NCBI GenBank assembly: GCA_016786725.1
Contig: JAEUVU010000003.1
Coordinates: forward strand, 186,001 to 250,000
Origin: Ferruginibacter sp.
GTDB lineage: Bacteria; Bacteroidota; Bacteroidia; Chitinophagales; Chitinophagaceae
Length of the DNA: 64,000 bases
Reading direction: 5' to 3'
How positions within the stretch are numbered: the first letter of the stretch is position 1; each line of letters opens with the position of its first letter. The notes under the pieces were generated by a model. That model ran no database searches and was not told the origin of the DNA. It saw only the letters and a list, made by a program, of their open reading frames with translations. Shown piece by piece: positions 17,801-24,931 of the stretch. A program made the position numbers and the translations under genes.

Positions 17801-18606
17801 AACAGAAAGAGCATTTGCGCAAGCTGCTTTTCCCTTTCATCCTGCGCCGCACCAAGGAGCAGGTGGCAAAAGACCTGCCCGATAAAACAGAAACTATTTT
17901 GTTTTGCGAAATGGAAGCCGAGCAACGAAAAGTTTATGAAGCTTACCGCAACAGTTACCGTGAAAAGATATTGGGTACAATTGATCAGCAGGGTATCGGT
18001 AAATCGCAGCTGACCATTTTGCAAGGCCTGATGAAATTGCGGCAGATCTGCGATAGCCCCGCCATATTGAATGAAGATGAAAAATATCCTAATCATTCCA
18101 TCAAGCTGGATGAACTGGCAAGAGAGATAGAAGAGAATATCGGCAATCACAAAGCACTCATCTTCTCCCAATTCTTGGGAATGCTTGCATTGATAAAACA
18201 AAAACTGGTGGAAGATGGAATTCCTTTTGAATATTTCGACGGCAGCACATCGGCACCCGACAGGGAAAAAGCAATCGAGAATTTCCAGAATAATGATGAG
18301 TGCAGGGTGTTTTTGATTTCACTTAAAGCTGGTGGTGTGGGTTTAAACCTTACCGCTGCCGATTATGTATATATTGTTGACCCCTGGTGGAACCCGGCCG
18401 TGGAGCAGCAGGCCATTGACCGTACGCACCGCATCGGCCAGACAAAAAACATTTTTGCTTACCGCATGATATGCGTAGATACTATTGAAGATAAGATACT
18501 GGAACTGCAGGAACGCAAGCGTAAACTTGCCAGCGAACTGATTGCTGATGATGCCAGCTTTGTAAAAGCGCTTACCAAATCAGATGTGGAGTACCTGTTC
18601 AGTTAA
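14851..18606 (+). CDS. SNF2-family helicase with SWIM zinc finger
   Basis: 1251 residues. N-terminal SWIM motif CSCPYNLGDICRHEG (73-87) and a second, similar cluster CKCGETEHPLCEHK (184-197). A long middle region (about 200-780) without motifs leads into the two-lobed SNF2 ATPase: motif I DDMGLGKT (from 815), motif II DESQ (from 912, in place of DEAH), motif III SGTPLQN (from 940) and motif VI RTHRIGQ (from 1191). Such enzymes translocate along duplex DNA and remodel protein-DNA complexes; SWIM domains add DNA or protein contacts. No signal or membrane segment. It is monocistronic: both neighbours lie more than 100 nt away. Confidence 0.94.
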   Translation: MALPHLVKYVYNNGSDEVIRRSKKIHAMGFVELVEHDQLMSGVVFRVKDDSYATFYKVYIQKYTDPKSMTVRCSCPYNLGDICRHEGAALLRLQDMVDKNMLGNTSIQYNQRHTVAKMKHIELKMIKLLSSPGIYAEAENLLRTTRANIIKAADERVEAELIIEGETFPLVIQKNDERNFDTSCKCGETEHPLCEHKVLLFLQLLDAYGTGYFDTIRNWDKEKNKLLQIYGYSLEDDLTGKFEFTYKDGKPFLKVLDTSIKRVAPGTVTAKPSEVFIAPNLPAEEVAVEEQPAKRLGVVFNFNATVYPYFEIDAVQGETNDEQNKYLGKVEKLDLTKFVNTEVFNEEDKQLVQQVRKLQTPEINKYLDRNSPFSGIWENIIHTDGDDLPEETKALIAEYLQPKLKKLFEEQSQNNFIFYLPKGKNFTTANLEETELSNHFIAPVFKVQASADHFEIACTVKLMGETVSFVENECNSSLVYLNDHVMYLWQKAEDVLQAEKFVKEGNIQLSKDNWAEKMRKVIIPLTKEYKVEFDKTLVREVKSGEPEVKLQLQEKGDYLVFQPVFSYKGFETKAADKENIIIPDGDKILIIERNLEAEEKFLKKLENLHSMFVRPDDKNNLVLKGAEVLRNNWFFLFVDAMNEMKVPVFGFEALRNFRFNTARPNTHIHVSSGLDWFDAKVEIEFGEQRVGIDEIKSALVNKQSFVQLSDGTLGILPDEWLKRYSLLFKVGDGRSDQLRLSKYHMSVIDELYENRDEKELSFELDEKYERLKEFKNIPEIPAPVHLQDVLRPYQVSGFQWLNYLNDVGWGGILADDMGLGKTVQALSMLHHYKEITGGLKALVVCPTTLIYNWRNEVQKFSPSLSFHIHHGSIRGRDAEELNKQNIIITTYGTLRSDIQLLLKMNFDYVILDESQAIKNPASKVTRAASLLNAKNRLCMSGTPLQNNTFDIFAQMNFLNPGLLGNMEFFRNEFATPIDKFGEQEQKEHLRKLLFPFILRRTKEQVAKDLPDKTETILFCEMEAEQRKVYEAYRNSYREKILGTIDQQGIGKSQLTILQGLMKLRQICDSPAILNEDEKYPNHSIKLDELAREIEENIGNHKALIFSQFLGMLALIKQKLVEDGIPFEYFDGSTSAPDREKAIENFQNNDECRVFLISLKAGGVGLNLTAADYVYIVDPWWNPAVEQQAIDRTHRIGQTKNIFAYRMICVDTIEDKILELQERKRKLASELIADDASFVKALTKSDVEYLFS

Positions 18607-18630
18607 GAGACCATCAAAAATTTATTCTTA

Positions 18631-18765
18631 CTAGGAAGATATAAAATCCTTTAGTCGTTTAAAATCACGGTGGCTGGGAGATTGAAAAAAGTTTTTAAAA
18701 GCACTGCTTAAAAACTTAAGAATGGCATTAACGGATAAATGCTGTGTGGCGGTATTGGTTTTCAT
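18631..18765 (-). CDS. Small ORF, 44 aa, unknown function
   Basis: An ATG-started 44-codon frame (MKTNTATQHLSVNAILKFLS... ending RDFKRLKDFISS) that I translated by hand because it is too short for routine ORF calling. It has an amphipathic centre (ILKFLSSAFKNFF) and a basic C-terminus. A TTG-N21-TACTTTTG promoter lies 19 nt upstream, which supports expression. It is antisense to no gene, and shares its strand with two other small ORFs just upstream. No family recognised. Confidence 0.45.
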   Translation of the reverse strand: MKTNTATQHLSVNAILKFLSSAFKNFFQSPSHRDFKRLKDFISS

Positions 18766-18783
18766 ACATCAGATTTTACATAT

Positions 18784-18815
18784 CAAAAGTACAATCCCGT
18801 TACACAAATTGTCAA
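18784..18815 (-). promoter_or_regulatory. Promoter for the 44-aa ORF
   Basis: On the minus strand TTG (18815-18813), 21 nt, then TACTTTTG (18791-18784). The -7 box ends 18 nt before the 44-aa ORF start at 18765, a normal distance in this window. Confidence 0.5.
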
Positions 18816-18863
18816 GAGCGGTTTTGCTTATTTTAAGGCAGGGTAAATTCCGAAACGTAATCG

Positions 18864-19025
18864 TTATTTTACCAACCGCCTTTCTGCATTGCCACGAAAC
18901 CTACGGTTTTTCTTGTAGTAACGAATCGGGTAAACATCAGGATTTTGCCTGAGTTTACTGATAAAGCTTTTAATAACCTGCACCACTATGTGGCCGGATT
19001 TTTCCTGGTATGAAGTTTTGATCAT
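18864..19025 (-). CDS. Small basic protein, 53 aa, unknown function
   Basis: A 53-codon frame from an ATG at 19025; the only upstream in-frame codon run ends in a stop after seven codons, so the start is fixed. The sequence looks protein-like: MIKTSYQEKSGHIVVQVIKS, then SKLRQNPDVYPIRYYKKNRR and a basic end (RGNAERRLVK). Arg/Lys make up about a quarter of the residues in the second half, which suggests nucleic acid or ribosome binding, though that is inference. A 7-bp inverted repeat lies 30-55 nt upstream. I do not recognise the family. Confidence 0.5.
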   Translation of the reverse strand: MIKTSYQEKSGHIVVQVIKSFISKLRQNPDVYPIRYYKKNRRFRGNAERRLVK

Positions 19026-19053
19026 GGGTAATTGCTTATATATTAGCTAACGG

Positions 19054-19080
19054 CGTACATTTAAAATTATTGTATGTACG
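19054..19080. promoter_or_regulatory. Inverted repeat upstream of the 53-aa ORF
   Basis: CGTACAT-(13 nt)-ATGTACG, a perfect 7+7 dyad with half-site centres 20 bp apart, in the gap before the 53-aa ORF. Shape and spacing would suit a dimeric repressor. Confidence 0.4.
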
Positions 19081-19120
19081 AAAGCCTTTTAAATGCACTC
19101 CCAATAGTTTGCAGCTGAAC

Positions 19121-19243
19121 TTAAGCGCCCAGTGAATTTACTTCCGGCAGTGGAACAAAACAGGAAGCAGCAATCCAGCAAAGTATCAATATAAAAGCAA
19201 TGGTTTCTCCGGTGGTAATCTCAATTTGTAAAAACTTTTTCAT
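19121..19243 (-). CDS. Small membrane protein, 40 aa, unknown function
   Basis: A 40-codon frame: MKKFLQIEITTGETIAFILI, a hydrophobic stretch through LCWIAASCFVPLP, and end EVNSLGA. It would form one transmembrane helix (about residues 14-31) with a short polar N-terminus. A-rich sequence precedes the ATG, as in many genes here. Short hydrophobic frames occur by chance, so confidence is moderate at best. Confidence 0.4.
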   Translation of the reverse strand: MKKFLQIEITTGETIAFILILCWIAASCFVPLPEVNSLGA

Positions 19244-19358
19244 GATTAATAATTTAAATTGGTTATACAGAATAGACTGGAAGCTGAAACCGGGGTTTAA
19301 AACAAAAAATGTGTTATGTTTATTTTAACGAACTTTAAAAATAGCAGGTATTAAATAA

Positions 19359-19766
19359 ATGGATGTACTGTTAGACATACTAAACGAAATGCTGAAGACC
19401 CACCCCGCTTCAAATTTTGTAAACAGCCTGCACCAGCAATACTGCAACCGTGGCGGATTAAGTAAAAAACAGCTGGAAGGGTTGCACAGCAAAGCAAGTA
19501 AAACCAGCAACATTTCGCAGAGCAAGCTGGCTACCTTAGAAGCCATTATTAAAAAGAAACCAACACGGGAAAGGGCTGCAGCAACCATTACAACTCCATT
19601 GCCATTGAAAGATGAATCAGTTGGAAAAAAAATCAATGCTATACTGGAAAAATACCCTCAACACAAAAGACTGCTGTTCTTAAAATCAAAGTTTGATAAC
19701 AATGAGCATATTTCGGCAATGGAAATTGCAGAAATAGAAAAGTTTGGAAAGTTGTTGCTGAAATGA
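19359..19766 (+). CDS. Conserved-looking hypothetical protein
   Basis: 135 residues, soluble, Lys-rich and mostly helical (MDVLLDILNEMLKTHPASNFVNSL; LSKKQLEGLHSKASKTSNIS; HISAMEIAEIEKFGKLLLK). The regular helical segments and lack of low-complexity make it a credible gene. No motif known to me. It ends 1 nt before the stop codon of the convergent ASPIC/UnbV gene. Confidence 0.65.
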   Translation: MDVLLDILNEMLKTHPASNFVNSLHQQYCNRGGLSKKQLEGLHSKASKTSNISQSKLATLEAIIKKKPTRERAAATITTPLPLKDESVGKKINAILEKYPQHKRLLFLKSKFDNNEHISAMEIAEIEKFGKLLLK

Positions 19767-19767
19767 T

Positions 19768-22700
19768 TTATTCCTTTACAAAAACCTGTGCAGCATTATT
19801 ATTTTTTAAAAAGACAAGGGTTGCTTTATTCTCATTTTTAAGGTAAAGCATCTTACGGGATTCGCCTCTCACATTCAACCCGTTTTCAGCAGGCGGTACA
19901 GCAGCAAAATTTCCATTACCCGTTCCTTTTAAAAGCAGGGCCGACGTTGCATCGTATGTACCGATAATAACCGACGGATCTTCTGTATTGCCGCAAACTA
20001 CAATGTCTTTTGTGCCATCGTTGTCCATATCATCAATAACCATATCATTGATGGTTGAGAACTGTGCTTTTTCAGGGAAAGGAATGAACCGGAAGGTGTT
20101 GTTGCCTTCGTTCATTAAAACACCGGATGCAAAAAAATTGGTTTTATAGACGTCCATTCCCTTTTTTTCATTGTCAGTAAAGATGGCATCCAGTGTTTTG
20201 CCGGAATAATCTTTGTAGCGCACAAATTTTTTGCGCATGGAAGGAACCTGGTCTATCAACTGATCACGGCTGTACAATGGATAGCATTTGCCTTCATTGT
20301 AATATCCCAGCACCGCATCATAACTGCCGTTGTTATCAAAATCTTTTGCATAAATGGTGCAGGGTTCATTTATGTTTCCTTTCACCAAACAATTTAATCC
20401 ACGATTGCCCATTACAAAATCCAGTTTTCCATCATTGTTCAGGTCTTCAGCCTTCATATTATACCACCAGCCGCTGAATGCATCCATGCTGATAGTCGTA
20501 TCGTTCTTTGATGGCGAGATAAGCCGAACCGAATTTTCTTTTTTTACAAACTGGCCATTTTGATAATTATAAATCTGCAGTGGCATCCACTCTCCACAAA
20601 TTGATAATTCATTTTTTCCATCGCCATCAACATCGGCCCAGATAGCCTGGTTAATCATGCCTGCGTCAGCAAGTTGTTTGGCAACAGCAGGCGTAACATC
20701 GGTAAAAATGCCGATGTTATTTTGTAATAACATACTCCTTTCTGCTTTTGGAAATTTTCCGGGGACAACGTGGCCTCCCACAAAAAGATCCATATCTCCG
20801 TCGCCATCATAATCCAGTGCGGTAACGGCTGATCCGTTAAAACCTTCTGCCGGCAAAGCATTTACAACTACTGTAAAATTTCCCTTGCCATCATTTTTAT
20901 ACAAACGATCCTGGTATAAAACATGGCCCTGTGCAAATTCTGAGCCGCCGCTCACTACATACAGGTCCATATCGCCATCGCCATCTGCATCAAAAAAAAC
21001 AGAACCCATGTCTTCCTGGTTTTTGGCAGCAGCAAAAGCAACCTGTTTTTTTTCAGTAAAAGAGCCGTTTGCATTCTGCAGCATTAGTTTTCCTTCTGAG
21101 CCGGCAGCGCCGCCAATATAAAGGTCTTCGAGTTTATCGCCGTTTACATCGGCCTTTGTGTAATAAGGGCCTTTGCGGCTGCATTTGTAAGGAATGAGCG
21201 GCTCCCTTTTAAAATCAATAAATTCGTTTTCTTTTTGAGTGTAGATAAATTTTCCGGCTTTACTTACATCGGTAAATTTATATTTTGCATTTTCAGCAAT
21301 TACAGGCCCCATCGCTTTTGCATCCGATTCATAAATGGTTATTACCCTGTTGGCCTGAACATTTGAAAGAACTATTTTTTTGGATGAAGGGAAATCAATT
21401 TCAACTTTTGGTATAGTTGTTTCTTTTCCGGTACCAAAATGTAAAAAATGTTCTGATGAAGACAGGAAGCCTCTCTGTGGATCGTAATGCTGCAATTGTA
21501 TTTGCCCGGCGGCATTGGTAAGCTTTACAACAGCCCCGTACACTTCTTCTGAAGAGCCAGGGCCTTTTAAAAATTTAAATCTCAGGTAATGATTGGCTGC
21601 ATTTTCTCCTGCATTGTTTTTCAGGATGAATGCCGGGGCATCAATATTATTTACTACCAGGTCAAGGTCGCCATCATTATCCAGGTCGGCATAAGCCGCA
21701 CCGTTTGAAAAAGAAGGAGGTTCATCCGTCCAGTAATCAGTTGCCTTTTCAAATTGTAAATTTCCGGTGTTGCGGTAAAAATAATTTTTAACCGGTACTT
21801 CGGGCATACTTTTTAGCCAGGTGTTAAGGTCAACAGATTTGCCGGTATTCATTACCTTGATCACAGAATCAAGTACAAAAACCTTATAATCCCAATCTGT
21901 CATATCCCGTTTTAATCCGTTGGTAATATAAATATCTTTCCAGCTATCGTTATCATAATCGGCGCTCAATACGCTCCAGCTCCAGTCGGTTTCAGCAAGG
22001 TCAGCATAATTTGATATTTCGCTGAATGTGCCGTTGCCATTATTTAACTGAAAACTATTGTGCGGATACTGGTAATACAATCCGTATTTCAGCAGCAGTT
22101 GAAACTTATCATAGTTCTGGTTTACGGCAAACAATTGCTTTTGCCGCACCGGCTCTTCCACAGCCATATCCATTGTAAGAATATCTTCAAGCCCGTCATT
22201 GTTGAGGTCGCTAATGTCGGAGCCCATTGATGAAAAACTGATGTGGTTTACATACGAAGTGAGTTTATCAGTAAAAGTGCCGTTCTTATTATTGATGTAT
22301 AAAAAATCGGGCTTATTAAAATCGTTGGCAACGTACAGGTCGGGCCAGCCATCTTTATTTATATCTGCAATGGAAGCACTAAGGCCAAAGGAATGGCTGA
22401 TGAGGCCTGCTTTTTTTGTAACGTCAACAAATTTGCCGCCGCGGTTTTCATACAGGCGGCTGCTTACAAAAACAGTATTGGTATCGGCAGCATATACCGC
22501 TTTGCCATTTACCAGGGTTGCAGGTATGATCATTGATTTGCTGAAATCAATCGGATGATTTAAAAAATAAACATCTTTATCACCATCATTATCATAATCA
22601 AAAAAATAAGATTGCATGCTGTAGCTGGCATCATCCAAACCATATTCGGCAGCACGGTCTGTAAAAGTGTTGTTCTTATTGTTTATGTAAAATACTTTTT

Positions 22701-23136
22701 TTCTGAGGGCCGGGTCTTTATAGCCCGATTTGCAGATCATGATGTCCAGGTAACCATCGTTATTGATGTCAACCATGGTTGTTCCGGTTTTAATACCAAC
22801 ACCTCCATTAACGCCGGCGCTTTCTGTAATATCCTGAAATTTAAAGTTGCCCAGGTTAAGGTAAAGCTTATTGCTGCCCTGGGTTGATGTAAAATAAATA
22901 TCGGCAAGCCCGTCGTTATTAATATCGCCTGTACTTACACCGGCGCCAACGTACAGGTACTCATATATGTACAGGAACATGGTTTGGGTTTCAACGATGT
23001 CATTTCTGAAACTTACACCCGTGCTGCCTTCGGGCATGAGCGTAAATAATTTGTTTGCTTTGTTTTGGGCAGATGCAACCGGTGCAAAAAAAACAAACAG
23101 CAATAAGGCAACACTTTGAAAGCGTTTTAATGACAT
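19768..23136 (-). CDS. Secreted FG-GAP/VCBS repeat protein with ASPIC/UnbV domain
   Basis: 1122 residues with signal peptide (to about residue 24, FAPVASAQ). Many FG-GAP/VCBS-type blades carry calcium-binding loops of the form DxNxDGxxD: DINNDGLADIYF, DINNDGYLDIMI, DYDNDGDKDVYF, DINKDGWPDLYV, DLNNDGLEDILT and others across the whole length, making one or two integrin-like beta-propellers. The ASPIC/UnbV domain (about residues 532-598, GAVVKLTNAAGQIQLQHYDP) sits in the middle, as in CRTAC1-like proteins. Function is unproven; it is probably an extracellular binding or structural protein. It is 8 nt downstream of the haloperoxidase gene and surely co-transcribed with it. Confidence 0.9.
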   Translation of the reverse strand: MSLKRFQSVALLLFVFFAPVASAQNKANKLFTLMPEGSTGVSFRNDIVETQTMFLYIYEYLYVGAGVSTGDINNDGLADIYFTSTQGSNKLYLNLGNFKFQDITESAGVNGGVGIKTGTTMVDINNDGYLDIMICKSGYKDPALRKKVFYINNKNNTFTDRAAEYGLDDASYSMQSYFFDYDNDGDKDVYFLNHPIDFSKSMIIPATLVNGKAVYAADTNTVFVSSRLYENRGGKFVDVTKKAGLISHSFGLSASIADINKDGWPDLYVANDFNKPDFLYINNKNGTFTDKLTSYVNHISFSSMGSDISDLNNDGLEDILTMDMAVEEPVRQKQLFAVNQNYDKFQLLLKYGLYYQYPHNSFQLNNGNGTFSEISNYADLAETDWSWSVLSADYDNDSWKDIYITNGLKRDMTDWDYKVFVLDSVIKVMNTGKSVDLNTWLKSMPEVPVKNYFYRNTGNLQFEKATDYWTDEPPSFSNGAAYADLDNDGDLDLVVNNIDAPAFILKNNAGENAANHYLRFKFLKGPGSSEEVYGAVVKLTNAAGQIQLQHYDPQRGFLSSSEHFLHFGTGKETTIPKVEIDFPSSKKIVLSNVQANRVITIYESDAKAMGPVIAENAKYKFTDVSKAGKFIYTQKENEFIDFKREPLIPYKCSRKGPYYTKADVNGDKLEDLYIGGAAGSEGKLMLQNANGSFTEKKQVAFAAAKNQEDMGSVFFDADGDGDMDLYVVSGGSEFAQGHVLYQDRLYKNDGKGNFTVVVNALPAEGFNGSAVTALDYDGDGDMDLFVGGHVVPGKFPKAERSMLLQNNIGIFTDVTPAVAKQLADAGMINQAIWADVDGDGKNELSICGEWMPLQIYNYQNGQFVKKENSVRLISPSKNDTTISMDAFSGWWYNMKAEDLNNDGKLDFVMGNRGLNCLVKGNINEPCTIYAKDFDNNGSYDAVLGYYNEGKCYPLYSRDQLIDQVPSMRKKFVRYKDYSGKTLDAIFTDNEKKGMDVYKTNFFASGVLMNEGNNTFRFIPFPEKAQFSTINDMVIDDMDNDGTKDIVVCGNTEDPSVIIGTYDATSALLLKGTGNGNFAAVPPAENGLNVRGESRKMLYLKNENKATLVFLKNNNAAQVFVKE

Positions 23137-23144
23137 AGGCTTAT

Positions 23145-24473
23145 TTATTTAACAGCAGCCGGGTATAATTTATTTATAACATGGTTTCCAACTTCTTTGC
23201 CCTGCACCACACTTATACGGGCCGTTTCGGGGTAGTGAATGCCGCCGTACACACGGCTCAGCGAAGATTCAAAAGCGGCTTCATAAAATGAATTAAAACT
23301 CCGGCTTTCATTACCAAAAGGTATTTCTGTTTTATCGGTAAACTTATAGTTATCGCCAAACAAGGCGGTAAGCACTGCTGCTGCTGCATTTGATATTACA
23401 GAATGCCCGCTTGTAAACTCAGGAAACGGTGGCGTTTGAATGTAGGGCTGCCAGTTTTTATCAATATGATCGTTGATTATGGTTATGGGCCTGACAAGAT
23501 TGGTTTTGTATTTTTCATCCCAGCAGCTTATAAAAGCATCGGTAAGTGCAATGGCAGTTAATGTATAAGTAAGAGAAGACCGGCTTACTGTTTCTTTTTT
23601 TTCTTCGCAGGCCTGTCTGGCAATCATAAGCCAATGCCCGCCCGGAGAAATTTTGTGAACAAAATAATTAAGGTGCCCCATGTTTACCGATACATTCGGA
23701 TTGTCATCCCAGTATTTTGCGATGGCTTTTTGAGTGGTATCCAGTTTCCTGCCAATTTCATAAACCTCCATCATGGTTTTATAAAAAGCAGAATTCTTTT
23801 TAAGATTGAAAACCAGTTTTTCTTTTGGAGAAAACTGCGATGGGGAACTTAATGTAAAAGGCCTGATGGTATTCCAGTGCGGTTCAATTGCCTGTGAATA
23901 ATCTTCAGGCGTGGGCTGCCAGGTGCCGGCTTGTTGCAAAACGGTAAAGCGTGGCATACCACGGGACTCGTTGTAATTATCTCTTTTAGCCCAGGCAAAA
24001 ACGCTATCGGCAACCAGCTTGCCATACAGCAGCGAATTTTTTATAAGTTCGGCATCTCCCCTTGCTTTCAGTAAAAGCGAATCCATAAAACGCTGGCGCC
24101 ATTCTTCCAGCTTATGCTCCGAGCCAACCAGGTTTTGTGCGGTATAAGAAAAAGCTATGGCAGCAGCAACCAGGTTATCAATTTTCCCAGTTGGGGTAGC
24201 AGGCAATTTGCCAAGCCCGTTTAATTTGCCCGACAAAGTGGATAGCGAAACATCATCTAAACGGATGCATTCGTAAAATGCAATATTGGGATAAGCATAG
24301 ATACGGCTTGCCACGGGCGGGGTAAAAAAATCAACCATTACGGTGTTGATCAAAACAGAATTTAAGTCGTGCAAAACAACAGCCCTTTCCTGGGCTTTTA
24401 TAATTTGCCAAGAACTCCCCCAGAAAAATAATGCCAGTAAAATTGTTTTAACTATGGGTAATTGTTTAGTCAT
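23145..24473 (-). CDS. Vanadium-dependent haloperoxidase family protein
   Basis: 442 residues with a signal peptide (about 1-27, ending IIKAQ). The PAP2-like vanadate pocket motifs are present: a Lys/Arg-Pro block (KTNLVRPITII), PEFTSGHSVISN (near 350) and SRVYGGIHYPE (near 407) with the His that binds vanadate. These enzymes oxidise halides with hydrogen peroxide or, without vanadate, act as phosphatases; the mature protein would be periplasmic or secreted. It heads an operon with the ASPIC/UnbV protein 8 nt downstream. This pairing recurs in Bacteroidota. Halide specificity cannot be read from the sequence. Confidence 0.87.
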   Translation of the reverse strand: MTKQLPIVKTILLALFFWGSSWQIIKAQERAVVLHDLNSVLINTVMVDFFTPPVASRIYAYPNIAFYECIRLDDVSLSTLSGKLNGLGKLPATPTGKIDNLVAAAIAFSYTAQNLVGSEHKLEEWRQRFMDSLLLKARGDAELIKNSLLYGKLVADSVFAWAKRDNYNESRGMPRFTVLQQAGTWQPTPEDYSQAIEPHWNTIRPFTLSSPSQFSPKEKLVFNLKKNSAFYKTMMEVYEIGRKLDTTQKAIAKYWDDNPNVSVNMGHLNYFVHKISPGGHWLMIARQACEEKKETVSRSSLTYTLTAIALTDAFISCWDEKYKTNLVRPITIINDHIDKNWQPYIQTPPFPEFTSGHSVISNAAAAVLTALFGDNYKFTDKTEIPFGNESRSFNSFYEAAFESSLSRVYGGIHYPETARISVVQGKEVGNHVINKLYPAAVK

Positions 24474-24501
24474 TATTTTAAAAATTGATAAATAATCTCA
24501 T

Positions 24502-24534
24502 CAAATTTAAAATAAATTACCCGTCTTATTCAAC
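24502..24534 (-). promoter_or_regulatory. Promoter of the haloperoxidase operon
   Basis: Minus strand GTTG (24534-24531), 21 nt, TAAATTTG (24509-24502); the start codon is 28 nt downstream. A good match to the Bacteroidota -33/-7 pair. Confidence 0.6.
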
Positions 24535-24583
24535 TTGTAAATAAAACAAAAGATAAAGTGCCGGAAAACAGGCTGTAAATGGA

Positions 24584-24898
24584 TCAGGAAGCAAGCAAAG
24601 CAGCTTCTTTTTTTAATTGCCGGTCGAAAATAAAAGTACCTAAGGGAATAAAGGCGGCAGCAAAAGCTTTAACAAACCAAAAGAAATTTTTTTGCAAACT
24701 TCCCATTACTTCAAAAGCAAACCAGATAAAGGCAACAAACAATGCACCATGTGCCCAGCCCACAACTTTTACTGCTTCAGGAAAATTAAAAAAATATTTA
24801 AGCGGCATGGCTATAAGTAATAAAACCAAAAATGAAATACCTTCTGCAATGCCGATCATCCTGAACCGGTGCAGTATTTTTTGTTTATTCTCTTTCAT
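24584..24898 (-). CDS. DUF3817 family small membrane protein
   Basis: 104 residues with three membrane segments: ISFLVLLLIAMPLKYFF (about 21-37), AHGALFVAFIWFAFEVM (about 49-65) and FFWFVKAFAAAFIPLGTFIF (72-91). The N-terminal RMIGIAEGISFL and WAHG motifs are characteristic of DUF3817 (YdzA-like). No function known. It is 33 nt downstream of mqnC with a short repeat in between, and likely shares its transcript. Confidence 0.85.
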   Translation of the reverse strand: MKENKQKILHRFRMIGIAEGISFLVLLLIAMPLKYFFNFPEAVKVVGWAHGALFVAFIWFAFEVMGSLQKNFFWFVKAFAAAFIPLGTFIFDRQLKKEAALLAS

Positions 24899-24912
24899 AT
24901 ATTTTGATAAGT

Positions 24913-24931
24913 CCTGAGCGGAGCCGAAGGG
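24913..24931. repeat. Copy of the CCTGAGCGGAG(T/C)CGAAGGG repeat
   Basis: CCTGAGCGGAGCCGAAGGG lies directly next to the mqnC stop codon. This sequence is familiar from many bacterial intergenic regions. Confidence 0.5.

Noticed and set aside
17734..18201. 155-residue minus-strand ORF
   Set aside because: Antisense to the SNF2 helicase motor; no independent start context or motif.
18691..18715. Hairpin GTTTTTAA ... TTAAAAAC as helicase terminator
   Set aside because: It lacks a T-run and is inside the likely 44-codon minus-strand ORF; the dyad is probably incidental.
18722..18952. 76-residue plus-strand ORF
   Set aside because: It overlaps the minus-strand 44- and 53-codon frames, which have better amino acid character and a promoter; the plus-strand peptide is rich in Cys/His without a family.
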